Below, in pieces: positions 55,265 through 64,000 of a stretch of DNA of 64,000 bases. The position numbers and the translations under genes are program-made. The DNA lies in NCBI RefSeq assembly GCF_001883705.2, contig NZ_MDEQ02000007.1, positions 186,001 to 250,000 of the forward strand, read 5' to 3'. This DNA comes from Burkholderia catarinensis. Its GTDB lineage: Bacteria; Pseudomonadota; Gammaproteobacteria; Burkholderiales; Burkholderiaceae. Below the pieces are notes generated by a model. The model made no database searches. It worked only from the letters and a program-made list of their open reading frames with translations, and was not told the origin of the DNA. Positions within the stretch are counted from its first letter, which is position 1. Each line of letters starts with the position of its first letter.

Positions 55265-56608
55265 CTAGCGTGCGGCCGGCAGCAGCAGCCGGCATTGCGC
55301 GAGCCGCGCCGGGTTGACGGGCATGCGGCAGACGCCTCGCCGTACCGCTACGTTCGGCTTCGCCGCCAGCATGCGTGACGCCACCTTCGGTTGCACCGCC
55401 CGTACCCGCAATGCGTCGGCGCCCGGGCTCGCCGGCGGCAACGCGCGCAGCGTCGCCGCATCGATGTGCACTTGCCAGAACTGCGGCTTCGCGTCGAGGT
55501 CGCCTTCGCGATAGCCCTGCCCCGTGATGGTCTGCCCATCGGGGCTCATGCCGATCACACCGGACAGATTCAGCGTGCCGACCGACAGGCCGGCCGCTTC
55601 GAGCAACGCAACGAGGCTGCGCATGCCGCTTTGTGGCGTCCAGACGAAGACACGCGTGCCGTCTATCTGCCCGTTGCTCGATTCTCCGACCACGACCCGC
55701 CCGTCCGTGCTGATCGACGACACGTAGCTGCTGTTGTCGCCGTCGAGAAAACCGAGACGCTGGATGCTGTCGCCGCCGTTCGTCCACAGCACGGCCTCCG
55801 AGTCGACCCGTTGCCCATCCGGCGTGACCACCAGGGTGCCGAGCGAGCCGGCGATCGTTCGTTCGTCTTCGGTCACGCCACGGGCCATATCCATTCTGGC
55901 CTCGCCCACGCTGATCGTCGGCAACAGTCGCTCGCCGGATTTTTCGGTCCACAGGAGTGCACGCGAGCCATATACGCCGTCGACATTGCCAGCGAACCCG
56001 GTTGCCGCACTACCGGACGGGTTCATCGCCAGCAGGTGCACGAGATAGTCGCCTCCCGATGGCAACTCGCGGAAACCGGTCCGCTCGTCCCACAGGAACC
56101 GTGCATTCCGGCCGCCGGTCGCCGTGAAGCCGCCCGTCATCCTGGAGCCGTCGCGGTTCGCGACTTCGACTGATCCGCCCCGGCCCGCCGTACTCGGAAC
56201 GAGTTCCTGTGTGCGACCGTCGCCGGGCCATCGCACCGCCCATCGATCGAGATTGCTGCTGTTCGGCTGGAGCGCGCTGATCGAGCCACCGATCACCCGG
56301 CCATCGGCCGACACCGTCTGTGCCAGCACGTCGTAGACATTCGCCGGTGCGGCCAGCCTCTGCCAACCCGCCGCGGCCGACCACGAGAAGGCCATTGAGC
56401 CACCGGGCTGTGCTTCGCTCCAGTAGGAGCCGATGATCGTCTTGCCGTCCGCGCTGACGGCATAGCCGTCGTACCGCGCATCGCGCGGCCCGCCCAGGTC
56501 GCCGAGCACGGTCAACGAATACCCGCCTGCCGATACCGTCTGTGCGTGAACCACGCTCATTGCCGACACGGCCAGCACGGCCGTGACGACGTTGCGTCTC
56601 AGATGCAT
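55265..56608 (-). CDS. exported HAF-repeat protein
   Basis: Protein of 447 residues. Signal peptide at 1-22 (ending SVVHAQ). Then repeated beta-blade-like units: GYAVSADGKTIIGSYW, AQTVSADGRVIGGS, LAMNPSGSAATGFAG, SSISTDGRVVVGESS, IGMSPDGQTITGQG, each pairing an [AVS]-DG turn with an [IV]GG or TG strand and a W or LW motif. This is the HAF repeat seen in autotransporter passengers and secreted beta-propellers. No autotransporter barrel follows; the C-terminus is Arg/Ala-rich with two Cys. The ATG at 56608 follows GAGGAGAAGGGG. It lies 84 bases after the fimbrial tip gene on the same strand. Confidence 0.7.
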   Translation of the reverse strand: MHLRRNVVTAVLAVSAMSVVHAQTVSAGGYSLTVLGDLGGPRDARYDGYAVSADGKTIIGSYWSEAQPGGSMAFSWSAAAGWQRLAAPANVYDVLAQTVSADGRVIGGSISALQPNSSNLDRWAVRWPGDGRTQELVPSTAGRGGSVEVANRDGSRMTGGFTATGGRNARFLWDERTGFRELPSGGDYLVHLLAMNPSGSAATGFAGNVDGVYGSRALLWTEKSGERLLPTISVGEARMDMARGVTEDERTIAGSLGTLVVTPDGQRVDSEAVLWTNGGDSIQRLGFLDGDNSSYVSSISTDGRVVVGESSNGQIDGTRVFVWTPQSGMRSLVALLEAAGLSVGTLNLSGVIGMSPDGQTITGQGYREGDLDAKPQFWQVHIDAATLRALPPASPGADALRVRAVQPKVASRMLAAKPNVAVRRGVCRMPVNPARLAQCRLLLPAAR

Positions 56609-56692
56609 CCCCTTCTCCTCCGTCAGTTCGTCAATGAAAGTCCGGTGCAAGCGACGTGTTTCTCGACACACCCCGCTCATGCCGCACAACGC

Positions 56693-57718
56693 TCAATACA
56701 GGAAAATCCGGATCGTCGCGGACGCGTCGAACGGCCCGATCTTCGGTGGTCCGAACGACTTGAGCACCGCGTCGAGCAACACGGTCTGATTCGCGACGTT
56801 GGCCGCAAACTGCGTGAGCGTGAACTGCTTGTTGAACTCGATCGCCTTGCCCTGGCTGTCCTCGAGGCCGATACCGAAGTTGCTGTCCTTCGCCGGTACC
56901 AGCAACCCGTTCTGCACGGTGCCCTTGGTCGCCTCGAAATAGCCGTCGACGCGGATCGGGATGCTGCACTTCTTCGTCAGCGACAGCGAGAACCGCCGGC
57001 GCGGCACGGCCGGAAGGAAACCGTTGCCGGACGCCTGCACCTGGCCGAAATTGACGATGCCGGGCTCGGGCGTCACGAGCACGTCGACGAGGCAGGGCGT
57101 CGGCTTCAGGCGCGACAACCCGCTCAGCCGGTATTGAAAACTCGATCGGGCCGCATTGAGGCCATCCCTCCCGTCGAACTGGAAGACCGCGTAGATATCG
57201 TTCGGCGGCTGCATCCATTGACCCTTCTTGCGCACCACCACCTGATAGGTAATGCTGAGCGGCACCTTCTCGCAGCGCCCCCGGTCAAAGTCCCGTTGCG
57301 AACACGTGCCCACGGTGGTGGTGGTTTCCACGCGCGCGCTCGGCCCGCTACCCAGGCCGAAATAGTCCTGGCCACCATAGCGAATACCGATCTCCAGCCC
57401 CCAGGCGGCAGGATCCTGCGACCTCGGGTTCGCATAGAAGTAAACCTTCTCGGCAAAGTTCAGTGCATTCCCGCCGTAGTCCTTGTAGCAGTACCCCGTC
57501 GTCGTGCGCGGCGACGATACCCAGATCACGTACCCATCCGGCGCGTCCGTCGGATACGATGCGACACCGCCGATCGGCTCGGTGAGCGAATCCGCGCCGC
57601 CGTCGCTCAGGCAGCGCAGCGCCCACGCCGGCTGCACCGCCGCGATCAGCATCGCGAGGACGACCCAGCGCAGCCACGTCGCGAGCGACGACACGCGTTG
57701 TCTCGCGCCCCCGCTCAT
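56693..57718 (-). CDS. fimbrial tip adhesin-like protein
   Basis: Protein of 341 residues. Signal or anchor segment WVVLAMLIAAVQPAWA near residue 20, then a Cys-containing N-terminal domain (RCLSDGGADS, GYCYKDYGG, GTCSQRDFDRGRCEK) and a C-terminal pilin-like domain that begins near PGIVNFGQVQ and ends ASATIRIFLY, with two Cys that could pair. The two-domain plan suits a tip adhesin. The ATG at 57718 overlaps the chaperone stop (ATGA). No receptor can be predicted. Confidence 0.75.
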   Translation of the reverse strand: MSGGARQRVSSLATWLRWVVLAMLIAAVQPAWALRCLSDGGADSLTEPIGGVASYPTDAPDGYVIWVSSPRTTTGYCYKDYGGNALNFAEKVYFYANPRSQDPAAWGLEIGIRYGGQDYFGLGSGPSARVETTTTVGTCSQRDFDRGRCEKVPLSITYQVVVRKKGQWMQPPNDIYAVFQFDGRDGLNAARSSFQYRLSGLSRLKPTPCLVDVLVTPEPGIVNFGQVQASGNGFLPAVPRRRFSLSLTKKCSIPIRVDGYFEATKGTVQNGLLVPAKDSNFGIGLEDSQGKAIEFNKQFTLTQFAANVANQTVLLDAVLKSFGPPKIGPFDASATIRIFLY

Positions 57719-58461
57719 TTCTTCACGCTCTTGCAAGCACCGGCCTCACACGCATACTCGACCGCCACCTGGCCGCCGTAATCGTCGACATGCGTGACGA
57801 ACAGCGTCGTCGGCATCGCAGCCTTGAACGGTACGTCGGCCGTACTCATCGGGCTGACCATCACCGGGTCCAGCGGCACGGGCGTCTTCTGCGCACCCGA
57901 GCTCACGTCGACCACCGTCACGTGGTACGGCGTCGGGTTGTCGAACACCAGCTTGTGCGCGGTCGTATCGACCCGCAGCGTCATCGGCAGCGTCCAGTCC
58001 TCGTCGCGTACCGGCCGCACGGACTTCGGCCGGTAGAACAGCTTCATCTGCGTATGCAGCGCGATCTGCAACGAGTTAGGCGTATCGCTCTTCGGCGGCA
58101 CTTCGCGGATGTTCAGGTAGAACACCGTTTCGCGATCGGCCGGCAGGTCGGCACCCGGCAGCTTCGCGATCCGCAGCACGTTGCGCTCGTTCGCCTCGAC
58201 GCGTTGCAGCGGCGGCACGACCATCAGCGGCGACGTGACCTTGTTGTGTTTCGCGTCCTCGAGCCACGACTGCACGAGATACGGATAGGTCGTGCTCTTG
58301 TTGGTGATCGTGACGATCGCGGCCTGTTCGCCTTCGTTGAAGATCACGCGCGTGCGGTCCGGCACGATCGCCGCCTGCGCGGTGCCCGCGAGCAGCGCGC
58401 CGGCGGTCGCGAGCACGCACCATGCGCGCCGCGGGCAAGAAAGGGAGAAGGATTGGTTCAT
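57715..58461 (-). CDS. periplasmic fimbrial chaperone
   Basis: Protein of 248 residues: signal peptide ending AGTAQA, first Ig-like domain with RVIFNEGEQAAIVTITNKS and the signature YLNIREVPP, then a second domain including LVFDNPTPYHVTV and ending in two Cys. This is the PapD/FimC family that folds pilin subunits and hands them to the usher. The ATG at 58461 lies 16 bases after the usher stop. It follows the usher gene, the reverse of the common order. Confidence 0.94.
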   Translation of the reverse strand: MNQSFSLSCPRRAWCVLATAGALLAGTAQAAIVPDRTRVIFNEGEQAAIVTITNKSTTYPYLVQSWLEDAKHNKVTSPLMVVPPLQRVEANERNVLRIAKLPGADLPADRETVFYLNIREVPPKSDTPNSLQIALHTQMKLFYRPKSVRPVRDEDWTLPMTLRVDTTAHKLVFDNPTPYHVTVVDVSSGAQKTPVPLDPVMVSPMSTADVPFKAAMPTTLFVTHVDDYGGQVAVEYACEAGACKSVKK

Positions 58462-58477
58462 CGCTGGATCCGTGAAA

Positions 58478-60964
58478 TCATCGTTCGACCCGCGCGGCCG
58501 CTGCATGCGACTCGCCGGGCGTCTGGCACGTCACCGGGATCGGCGTGCCTTCGAGTTGGAGCTGGTTCGGCAGTGCGTCGACCGTGCAGAGCGTGCGTTC
58601 GCCCGCCCGCACCGCGAGCGTGGATTTCGGCTGAACCTGGGTCAGGAACGCCGCCCCACCCTCGCCGACGATGCCGAGCTCCTTGCCGTTCGCCGCGTCC
58701 TGCACCGACGCGCCGAACGGCAGCGGCTTGCCGGCCGCGTCGGTCAGCGTCAGGTACAGGTTGCTGCCGCGCGCGGCGGTGAACTTCACGAAACCGATCG
58801 CGCCGTCGGTCAGCACCATGCGCTGGATCGGGTTCGTCACCTGCACTTCGAGCGGCAGCTTCTCGACGTTGACGGTCGCGTCGTACACGTTGTACGGCGA
58901 GATGCCGTCGAGCACCGCATAGCCGCGCGAATTGGTATGCGTGAGCGAGCCGGACAGCGGCACATCGGGCACGCCGTCGGTCGACACCAGCAGACGCGTA
59001 TCGCCCGCATTGCCGTTCGCGTGCGCGGAGAGGCCGTACTGCGTCGCGACGAACGAGCCGTCGACTTCAAGCGACGCGGCCGCATACGAGTTGGCAAGCG
59101 TCGACGCCTGCGCGGTGAGCTGGTACGCCGACGTGCGCTGACGGAAGCTCGCGTTTGCCGATGCGCGGCCGTTGGTCGCACCCGTGTTGATCTGGTAGGT
59201 GCGGCCGTCCGAATCGTCGTAGATGTAGCCGGCGTTCACGCTCGTGCTGCCGCTGCCCGTCGTCACGTTCGACGTGACGGTGTGGTTGACGCCAATCGGC
59301 AGCGTCGCGGTGACGGAGAACTGGTTGCCGCTCGCGCCTGCACTCTGCGTGCGAAATGCCGACACGTTCACGCTCAGGTTACGCAGCGTGCCGACCGAGA
59401 ACGAGCGCGTCAGCGTGATACCGACGCGCTGCTCGGACGCGCGCGCCCAGTAGGTCGTCTGGTCGTACGAGAAATAGGTCGACGTGTCGCCGAAGCGCTT
59501 CGACATCGATGCCGAATAGCGCTGCTTGCTGTTGGCAAGACCGTACGAGGTCGGGTCGCCCGTGAACTGCGCGAAGTTCGTGTATTCGCGCTCCGAAAAA
59601 CGGTAGCCGAAGAAGCGTACGTCGGCATCGAGCGTGTCGAAGTGCTTCGAATAGTTGACGCGGTACGAGTTGCCGTTGCGCGTCGCGCCGTTCCACCACA
59701 GGCGCGCCCGCGCATGCGTGACGTCGGCCGACAGCGCGCCGAACGTACCGAAATCGCGGCCGACGCCGAGCGCGATCGACGTATAGCCCGACGCGGCGAT
59801 GAAGCCGCCGTACACGGTTAAGTCCAGCGGCAGGCCATACGCGGCCTCGCCGAAGCCGAAGAACGGCGTGATGCCGGCGCCGCCGAACAGGCGCGGCTTG
59901 CCGAGCGCAGCCTTGTAGCGCAACTGCCCGGTACGCGCGAGGAACGGCACGGCGGCCGTCGTCACCTGGAAGCGCTGCACGCTGCCGTCCTCTTCCTCGA
60001 CCGCGACGTCGAGCGTGCCCTGCACGCTCGTGTTGATGTTCTGCAGCGCGAAGGCGCCTGGCGACACGCGCGTCACGTACAGCACGCGGCCCGCCTGCGA
60101 CACGGTCACGGTCGCATTGGTGCGCGCGACGCCCGAGATCAGCGGCGCATAGCCGCGCAACGCCGGCGGCAGCATACGGTCGTCGCTGCGGATCGACGCG
60201 CCCGTCAGCGCGAACGTGTCGAAAATGTCGGAGCTCAGGTAGTCGTCGCCGAACGTCGCCGTCGACTGGATCGACGGCAGCGCGCGAAATGCGTAAAGCC
60301 GGCTGAAGCGGAACGTGCGGTCCGCGTACGCCGTGTTACCCGCGTTCGATTGCGCCTGGTAGTCGCCGCGAAAGCGCCACGCATCCCAGTTCGCGCCGAT
60401 CGTCCCGTAGGCCTGGATCGAATTGGTCTGTCCGCCTGTCGCACCGAAATTGCGATTCGTGTTCACGAGCACGCGATAGTCGAGCATCGCACCAGGAATG
60501 CCTGCAGACCAGTTCTCGGGCGGCAGGTAAGTCGAATCGGTGAACTCGAGCGCGGCCTGCGGAATCGTGATCCTGAGCCGCCCGTCGCTCTTCAGGTAAC
60601 GCACGGTCGCCCCTTCGATCGCCGTCAGGTCGACGCAGCTTCCGCCCTGGAAGCGCGGCAGGTCCTTCGCAAGCGACGGCTTCAGGCCGAACCGCGCGAC
60701 GAGTTCCGGACGCAGGCATGGCTTGCCCGCACCGGACGCGTCGACGGCCACGAACTCGATCGCCTGCAGCCCGAGGAACAGGTCGTTGACCTGCACGTCG
60801 AGCATGTACTCGCCCGGCAGCGTGAAGTCGGCCTGCGAGAACTGCGACAGGTCGACGTTGCCCGTTCCATCGATGTCGAGGAACGACGAATTGAATTCCG
60901 TCGCATGGCCCGGGCTGCCGACGACCAGCACGGAGACGCAAAGGAAGGAATGTCTGATTCGCAC
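58478..60964 (-). CDS. fimbrial outer-membrane usher
   Basis: Protein of 828 residues. Signal peptide (MRIRHSFLCVSVLVVGSPGHA), N-terminal periplasmic domain FNSSFLDIDGTGNVDLSQFSQADFTLPGEYMLDVQVN, barrel and plug, and the C-terminal domain with LPFGASVQDAANGKELGIVGEGG and two Cys near the end (TLCTVDAL and PVTCQT). This is the PapC/FimD family. It follows the major subunit gene by 85 bases. Confidence 0.95.
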   Translation of the reverse strand: MRIRHSFLCVSVLVVGSPGHATEFNSSFLDIDGTGNVDLSQFSQADFTLPGEYMLDVQVNDLFLGLQAIEFVAVDASGAGKPCLRPELVARFGLKPSLAKDLPRFQGGSCVDLTAIEGATVRYLKSDGRLRITIPQAALEFTDSTYLPPENWSAGIPGAMLDYRVLVNTNRNFGATGGQTNSIQAYGTIGANWDAWRFRGDYQAQSNAGNTAYADRTFRFSRLYAFRALPSIQSTATFGDDYLSSDIFDTFALTGASIRSDDRMLPPALRGYAPLISGVARTNATVTVSQAGRVLYVTRVSPGAFALQNINTSVQGTLDVAVEEEDGSVQRFQVTTAAVPFLARTGQLRYKAALGKPRLFGGAGITPFFGFGEAAYGLPLDLTVYGGFIAASGYTSIALGVGRDFGTFGALSADVTHARARLWWNGATRNGNSYRVNYSKHFDTLDADVRFFGYRFSEREYTNFAQFTGDPTSYGLANSKQRYSASMSKRFGDTSTYFSYDQTTYWARASEQRVGITLTRSFSVGTLRNLSVNVSAFRTQSAGASGNQFSVTATLPIGVNHTVTSNVTTGSGSTSVNAGYIYDDSDGRTYQINTGATNGRASANASFRQRTSAYQLTAQASTLANSYAAASLEVDGSFVATQYGLSAHANGNAGDTRLLVSTDGVPDVPLSGSLTHTNSRGYAVLDGISPYNVYDATVNVEKLPLEVQVTNPIQRMVLTDGAIGFVKFTAARGSNLYLTLTDAAGKPLPFGASVQDAANGKELGIVGEGGAAFLTQVQPKSTLAVRAGERTLCTVDALPNQLQLEGTPIPVTCQTPGESHAAAARVER

Positions 60965-61049
60965 GCGGCGCTACCGGAAGTCCGAGGAGAAGAAAACGGG
61001 GAGGAAAGAAGAGGAAGGGATGCATGCACCCCTCCTCCGATACGGGCGC

Positions 61050-61562
61050 TTACTCGTAGCGAACCGTGAAGTTCGCGACGCTGTCGGCCGTACCCGGCGT
61101 CACGCCGGCTGCCGTCGCTTCGTAGCGCGCCGAGAACTTCACGACGTTGTTGCCGTTCGACAGCAACGTCGGCGCTGCTTGCTCGACGCCGTTGTCGACG
61201 TCTTCACCCGACGCGCCCTGCAGGCGGATGCCGACGTTGGTCGCGGAGCCGATCGTCGCGAGCAGCTTCGGCTGCGTTGCGCTCGACGAGCCCGTGAACG
61301 TGAACTTCGCCTGTTTCGAAACGCTGGTGTCGCAATCCGTCAGCTTGATCTCGAAGCCAACCGGCGCGGACTTGTCGCCAGCCTTCGTGAACGTGTGAGT
61401 CGGCACCTTGCCGAGCTGCACGGTCTGGTTGACCGAGCCCGAATCGATGCCGCATGCGCCCGCGACGATCTCGCCGGTGAAGTTGATCGTGCCGGCGCCC
61501 GCTGCGAAGGCCGAGGTCGACAGGGCCGCGAGTGCGACAGCGGTCAGGAGGGATTTTTTCAT
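61050..61562 (-). CDS. major fimbrial subunit (type 1-like)
   Basis: Pilin of 170 residues: signal peptide MKKSLLTAVALAALSTSAFA, then GAGTINFTGEIVAGACGIDSGSVNQTVQLGKV, a second Cys in KLTDCDTSV that can pair with the first, and the C-terminal beta strand ADSVANFTVRYE. This matches the FimA/PapA family, in which the N-terminal extension supplies donor strands to the next subunit. First gene of the operon; the ATG at 61562 is preceded by a weak ribosome site. Confidence 0.93.
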   Translation of the reverse strand: MKKSLLTAVALAALSTSAFAAGAGTINFTGEIVAGACGIDSGSVNQTVQLGKVPTHTFTKAGDKSAPVGFEIKLTDCDTSVSKQAKFTFTGSSSATQPKLLATIGSATNVGIRLQGASGEDVDNGVEQAAPTLLSNGNNVVKFSARYEATAAGVTPGTADSVANFTVRYE

Positions 61563-62399
61563 GACGTTTCCCGTAAGGAGTACAAATGGAATGGACGACG
61601 TGGCGGACACAAACGGCAGCGTGTGGTTGGCTCCCGTCCGTCACGAGGCAGCATTATCGAGATAATCTTGAAAGTTTTCTGTAAATCATTGTCAAATGCC
61701 TCTGACAATGTTCGATTTACCCCTCTAAACCCGCACTATTTCCTGTCGATTTTCAATCCCGCCATTTTTATCCGCAGTCCTTTTTTATTCGACGGAAGCA
61801 ATTGAAGATTAAATATATTTCCGACAATCAACCAACACCACCCCGCCGATCCTTGCTGACATTGGCCCCCACAAGATCCATCTAAAAAAGACAAAACATT
61901 GTCCGGCGCCGCCATCGTTGTCAGTCGACAACGCCAATATCAAATCATTTTCAACAAACAGGAAATTAACCGGCGACTCAATCAATTCGATTTTTTCGCG
62001 CAAACGATTGCGACGTGAATACAAACGTTTTGCTGCGACACTTTGCCACCCTCATTAATTCCAATGCATGGATTAATTCGACCGTCAATTCCAGGTCGGA
62101 AATCGCGTGCGTGCACGGCCACCGGGACCCGACATCCGGGCCGCATCGCAGGGGAGGAAATGGGAAAAATGAACCGCACACGTTTGCGCCGGATTGCGAC
62201 ACGAGCGGTCGCCGGACGCGGGCCGTTCCGGAACGCGCACTTGCGCGTTGCTGCAGGATGAAAGACGTCCTGGCCGGCCTGTCGGTGGGGAAAGATAGCG
62301 CTGGAACAGCGATATCGGTCGAAGGAGGCGGCGACGGCACGTCGCATCGAACCGCCGCCGTCTTGCCGCCCGACGCGCTGTCGTGTCGGGCGACGGGTA
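61563..62399. other. 837-base AT-richer intergenic region before the fimbrial operon
   Basis: No convincing gene. The stretch from about 61650 to 62100 is much richer in A and T than the rest of the window and should hold the fimbrial promoter. It contains the inverted repeat at 61687-61710. Short frames here (for example 62043-62261) lack ribosome sites and coding bias. Confidence 0.6.
61687..61710. promoter_or_regulatory. 8-8-8 inverted repeat upstream of the fimbrial operon
   Basis: CATTGTCA and TGACAATG are perfect arms around AATGCCTC; GTAAAT and ATTTAC lie further out on either side as a partial outer pair. It is 125 bases before the pilin start. It may be an operator or a transcript hairpin. 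Confidence 0.45.
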
Positions 62400-63863
62400 T
62401 TACGCGGAAGCCGCGGCCTCCACCGACGCCGGCGACCAGCCGCCGCCGAGCGCGCGGTACAGCGCGATCGCATTCGCGAGCCTGAGCTGCTTGAGCCGGA
62501 TCAGCTCCTGCCCCGACTCGTATGTGCTGCGCTGCGCGTCGAGCAATTCGAGATACGTCGCGACGCCACCCGCGTAGCGACGCTCCGCGAGCTTCAGCCG
62601 CGCACCGTCCGCCGTATACACGTCCTGCTGCGCGGCAAGCTGGCGATCGATCCAGTCGCGCGCGGCGAACGCGTCGGCTACTTCGCGGAACGCGGTCTGC
62701 ACCGCCTTCTCGTATTCGGCGACCGCGATGTGCTTGCGCGCGTTCGCGACATCGAGGTTCGCGCGATTGCGTCCGCCCGCGAAGATCGGCAGCGTGAGGC
62801 GCGGCGCGAACGTCCACACGCTCGTGCCGCCCGCGAACAGGCTCGAGAACGCGTCGCTGACCGAGCCGTAGTCGGTCGTCAGCGCGATGCGCGGGAAGAA
62901 CGCCGCACGCGCGGCGCCGATCTGCGCGTTGGCGGCCCTCAGCCGCGCCTCGGCCTGCCGGACGTCCGGCCGCCGTTCGAGCAGCTCGCTCGGCGCGCCC
63001 GGCGCCACGGGCGCGATCGACAATGTGTCGAGCGCGGTCGCGTCGCCCGGCACGTTGCGCGCGAAATCGCCCGCGAGCAACTGCAGCGCCCGCACGGCCT
63101 GCGCATGCTCGCGCTGCAGCGCGGCCTGCGACGCACGCGCGGATGCCACCAGCATCTCGGCCGAACGCAGCTCGATCGCGTCGCTCGTGCCGGCCGCGTA
63201 GCGACGCTGCGTGAGCGCGGCCATCCGTACGCGCGCGTCCAGCGTGCGCTGTGCCAGCGCGAGCTGCTCGTACAGCGAGCGCTCCGATACATACGCGCCC
63301 GCCACTTCGGCGATCACGCCGATGCGGACCGTGCGCTGCGCGTCGGCCGTCGCGAAGTATTCGGCGAGCGCCGCATCGGACAGGCTGCGCACGCGGCCGA
63401 ACAGGTCGAGCTCGTACGCGCTGACGCCGACGCCCGCGCGATACAGCCCGCTGATCGCGCTTTCGCGCACGACCGGATCGTACTGGCGCACGCGTTCATA
63501 GCCGAGATTCGCATCGACCGACGGCATCAGGTCCGCGCGCTGCACGCCGTACAGCGCACGCGCCTCCTCGAGCCGGCCGGCCGCGATCCGCAGGTCGCGG
63601 TTGTTCGCGAGCGCCGCATCGATCCATGCCTGCAGCGCCGGATCGGTGAAATACGCCTGCCAGTCGTCGAGCAGCGCGGCATCCTGCGCCGCGGCCGGTT
63701 CAGCGGCCGGCGCCGTGCTGCCGTCCACCGGCGCATAGGTCGCCGGCACCGGCGCCGCCGGCCGTTCGTAACGCGGCGCGAGCGAGCAGCCGGCGAGCGC
63801 CAGCGCGGCGGCCAGCGCGACCTGAACCCGCAGCGCGGCGCGTGCATTCAGCGCAAACATCAT
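62400..63863 (-). CDS. RND efflux outer membrane factor (NodT/OprM-family lipoprotein)
   Basis: Protein of 487 residues. Lipoprotein signal with lipobox LAGC, then SLAPRYERPAAPVP, and two homologous halves typical of the outer membrane factor family (NRDLRIAAGRLEEARALYGVQRADLMPSV and ARKHIAVAEYEKAVQTAFREVADAFAA). It forms the trimeric tunnel for a tripartite pump. Its start overlaps the stop of the upstream pump gene by four bases (ATGA), so they are one operon. Confidence 0.94.
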   Translation of the reverse strand: MMFALNARAALRVQVALAAALALAGCSLAPRYERPAAPVPATYAPVDGSTAPAAEPAAAQDAALLDDWQAYFTDPALQAWIDAALANNRDLRIAAGRLEEARALYGVQRADLMPSVDANLGYERVRQYDPVVRESAISGLYRAGVGVSAYELDLFGRVRSLSDAALAEYFATADAQRTVRIGVIAEVAGAYVSERSLYEQLALAQRTLDARVRMAALTQRRYAAGTSDAIELRSAEMLVASARASQAALQREHAQAVRALQLLAGDFARNVPGDATALDTLSIAPVAPGAPSELLERRPDVRQAEARLRAANAQIGAARAAFFPRIALTTDYGSVSDAFSSLFAGGTSVWTFAPRLTLPIFAGGRNRANLDVANARKHIAVAEYEKAVQTAFREVADAFAARDWIDRQLAAQQDVYTADGARLKLAERRYAGGVATYLELLDAQRSTYESGQELIRLKQLRLANAIALYRALGGGWSPASVEAAASA

Positions 63864-64000
63864 GGCGAACCCTCCATCGTCGCCGGCTGCGCCCCGCCGC
63901 GCCGGCGCGGGCCGACGTCGAACAGGCGGCCGACGATCACGAAAAACAGCGGAACGAGGAACACCGCGAGCACGGTCGCCGTGATCACGCCGCCCAGCAC
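63860..64000 (-). CDS. RND multidrug efflux pump (AcrB/HAE1 family), C-terminal fragment
   Basis: The last 46 residues only: VLGGVITATVLAVFLVPLFFVIVGRLFD is the conserved end of the final transmembrane segment of AcrB-type pumps. The rest lies past the right edge. Its stop overlaps the start of the outer membrane factor gene. Confidence 0.92.
   Translation of the reverse strand: MLGGVITATVLAVFLVPLFFVIVGRLFDVGPRRRGGAQPATMEGSP

Noticed and set aside
62043..62261. Small plus-strand gene before the fimbrial operon
   Set aside because: No ribosome site, no signal or domain, and codon use unlike neighbours.
1..64000. CRISPR arrays, tRNA or rRNA genes, insertion sequences, prophage
   Set aside because: Looked for direct-repeat arrays, cloverleaf-like segments, transposase motifs and phage genes; none seen.

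Overview
The window is high-GC (about 68% by eye) bacterial DNA packed with genes. It carries a complete ornibactin siderophore locus in the gene order known from the Burkholderia cepacia complex, together with aerobic cobalamin genes, a chaperone-usher fimbrial operon and the end of an RND efflux operon. I read it as chromosomal DNA of a B. cepacia complex species. No tRNA, rRNA, insertion sequence, prophage or CRISPR array was found.

Layout. 1-3575 (minus): a catabolic operon of family III CoA-transferase, CitMHS transporter and acyl-CoA dehydrogenase (cut by the left edge), preceded by a perfect palindrome. 3851-6238: small housekeeping or hypothetical genes (secreted peptide, Nudix hydrolase, low-Mr phosphatase-like protein, DUF1993 protein, YaiI/UPF0178 protein). 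6300-13539 (minus): a cobalamin riboswitch, then cobW, cobN and a ChlI/ChlD-like pair, the cobaltochelatase operon. 13603-15849 (plus): a Fur-box-preceded TonB-dependent siderophore receptor. 15936-19401 (plus): a second cobalamin riboswitch, then cobA, cobE, cobO and cobB.

19353-23823 is an accessory patch: a ParD-like antitoxin relic, an M20 amidohydrolase, an AbiEi/AbiEii-like (type IV) toxin-antitoxin pair and a VapBC pair with its palindromic operator.

24074-54469 is the ornibactin locus. The ECF sigma factor gene orbS has a Fur-like box. Three promoters with the identical spacing TAAA-N17-CGTC lie before orbH, orbE and orbI. From PorbH run orbH-orbG-orbC-orbD-orbF-orbB (MbtH protein, Asp hydroxylase, ferric-siderophore uptake and reduction). 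From PorbE runs the exporter orbE. From PorbI run orbI-orbJ-orbK-pvdA-orbA-pvdF-orbL (NRPSs, ornithine hydroxylation, formylation and acylation, and the outer-membrane receptor). OrbI reads A-T-C-A-T-E-C-A-T and OrbJ reads C-A-T-C-T with no thioesterase, which fits a tetrapeptide released onto an amine.

54764-55235 holds two small exported proteins, one of which has lost an ATG start, and a perfect hairpin. 55265-61562 (minus) is a fimbrial operon in the order subunit, usher, chaperone, pilin-like tip protein, followed by a HAF-repeat protein. 62400-64000 (minus) is the end of an RND efflux operon: outer membrane factor and the last residues of the pump.

The main systems are known families. 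The less explained items are the CoA-transferase operon, the AbiE-like module, the small ORF in the cobW leader, the truncated ParD and the start-less HHHH peptide.
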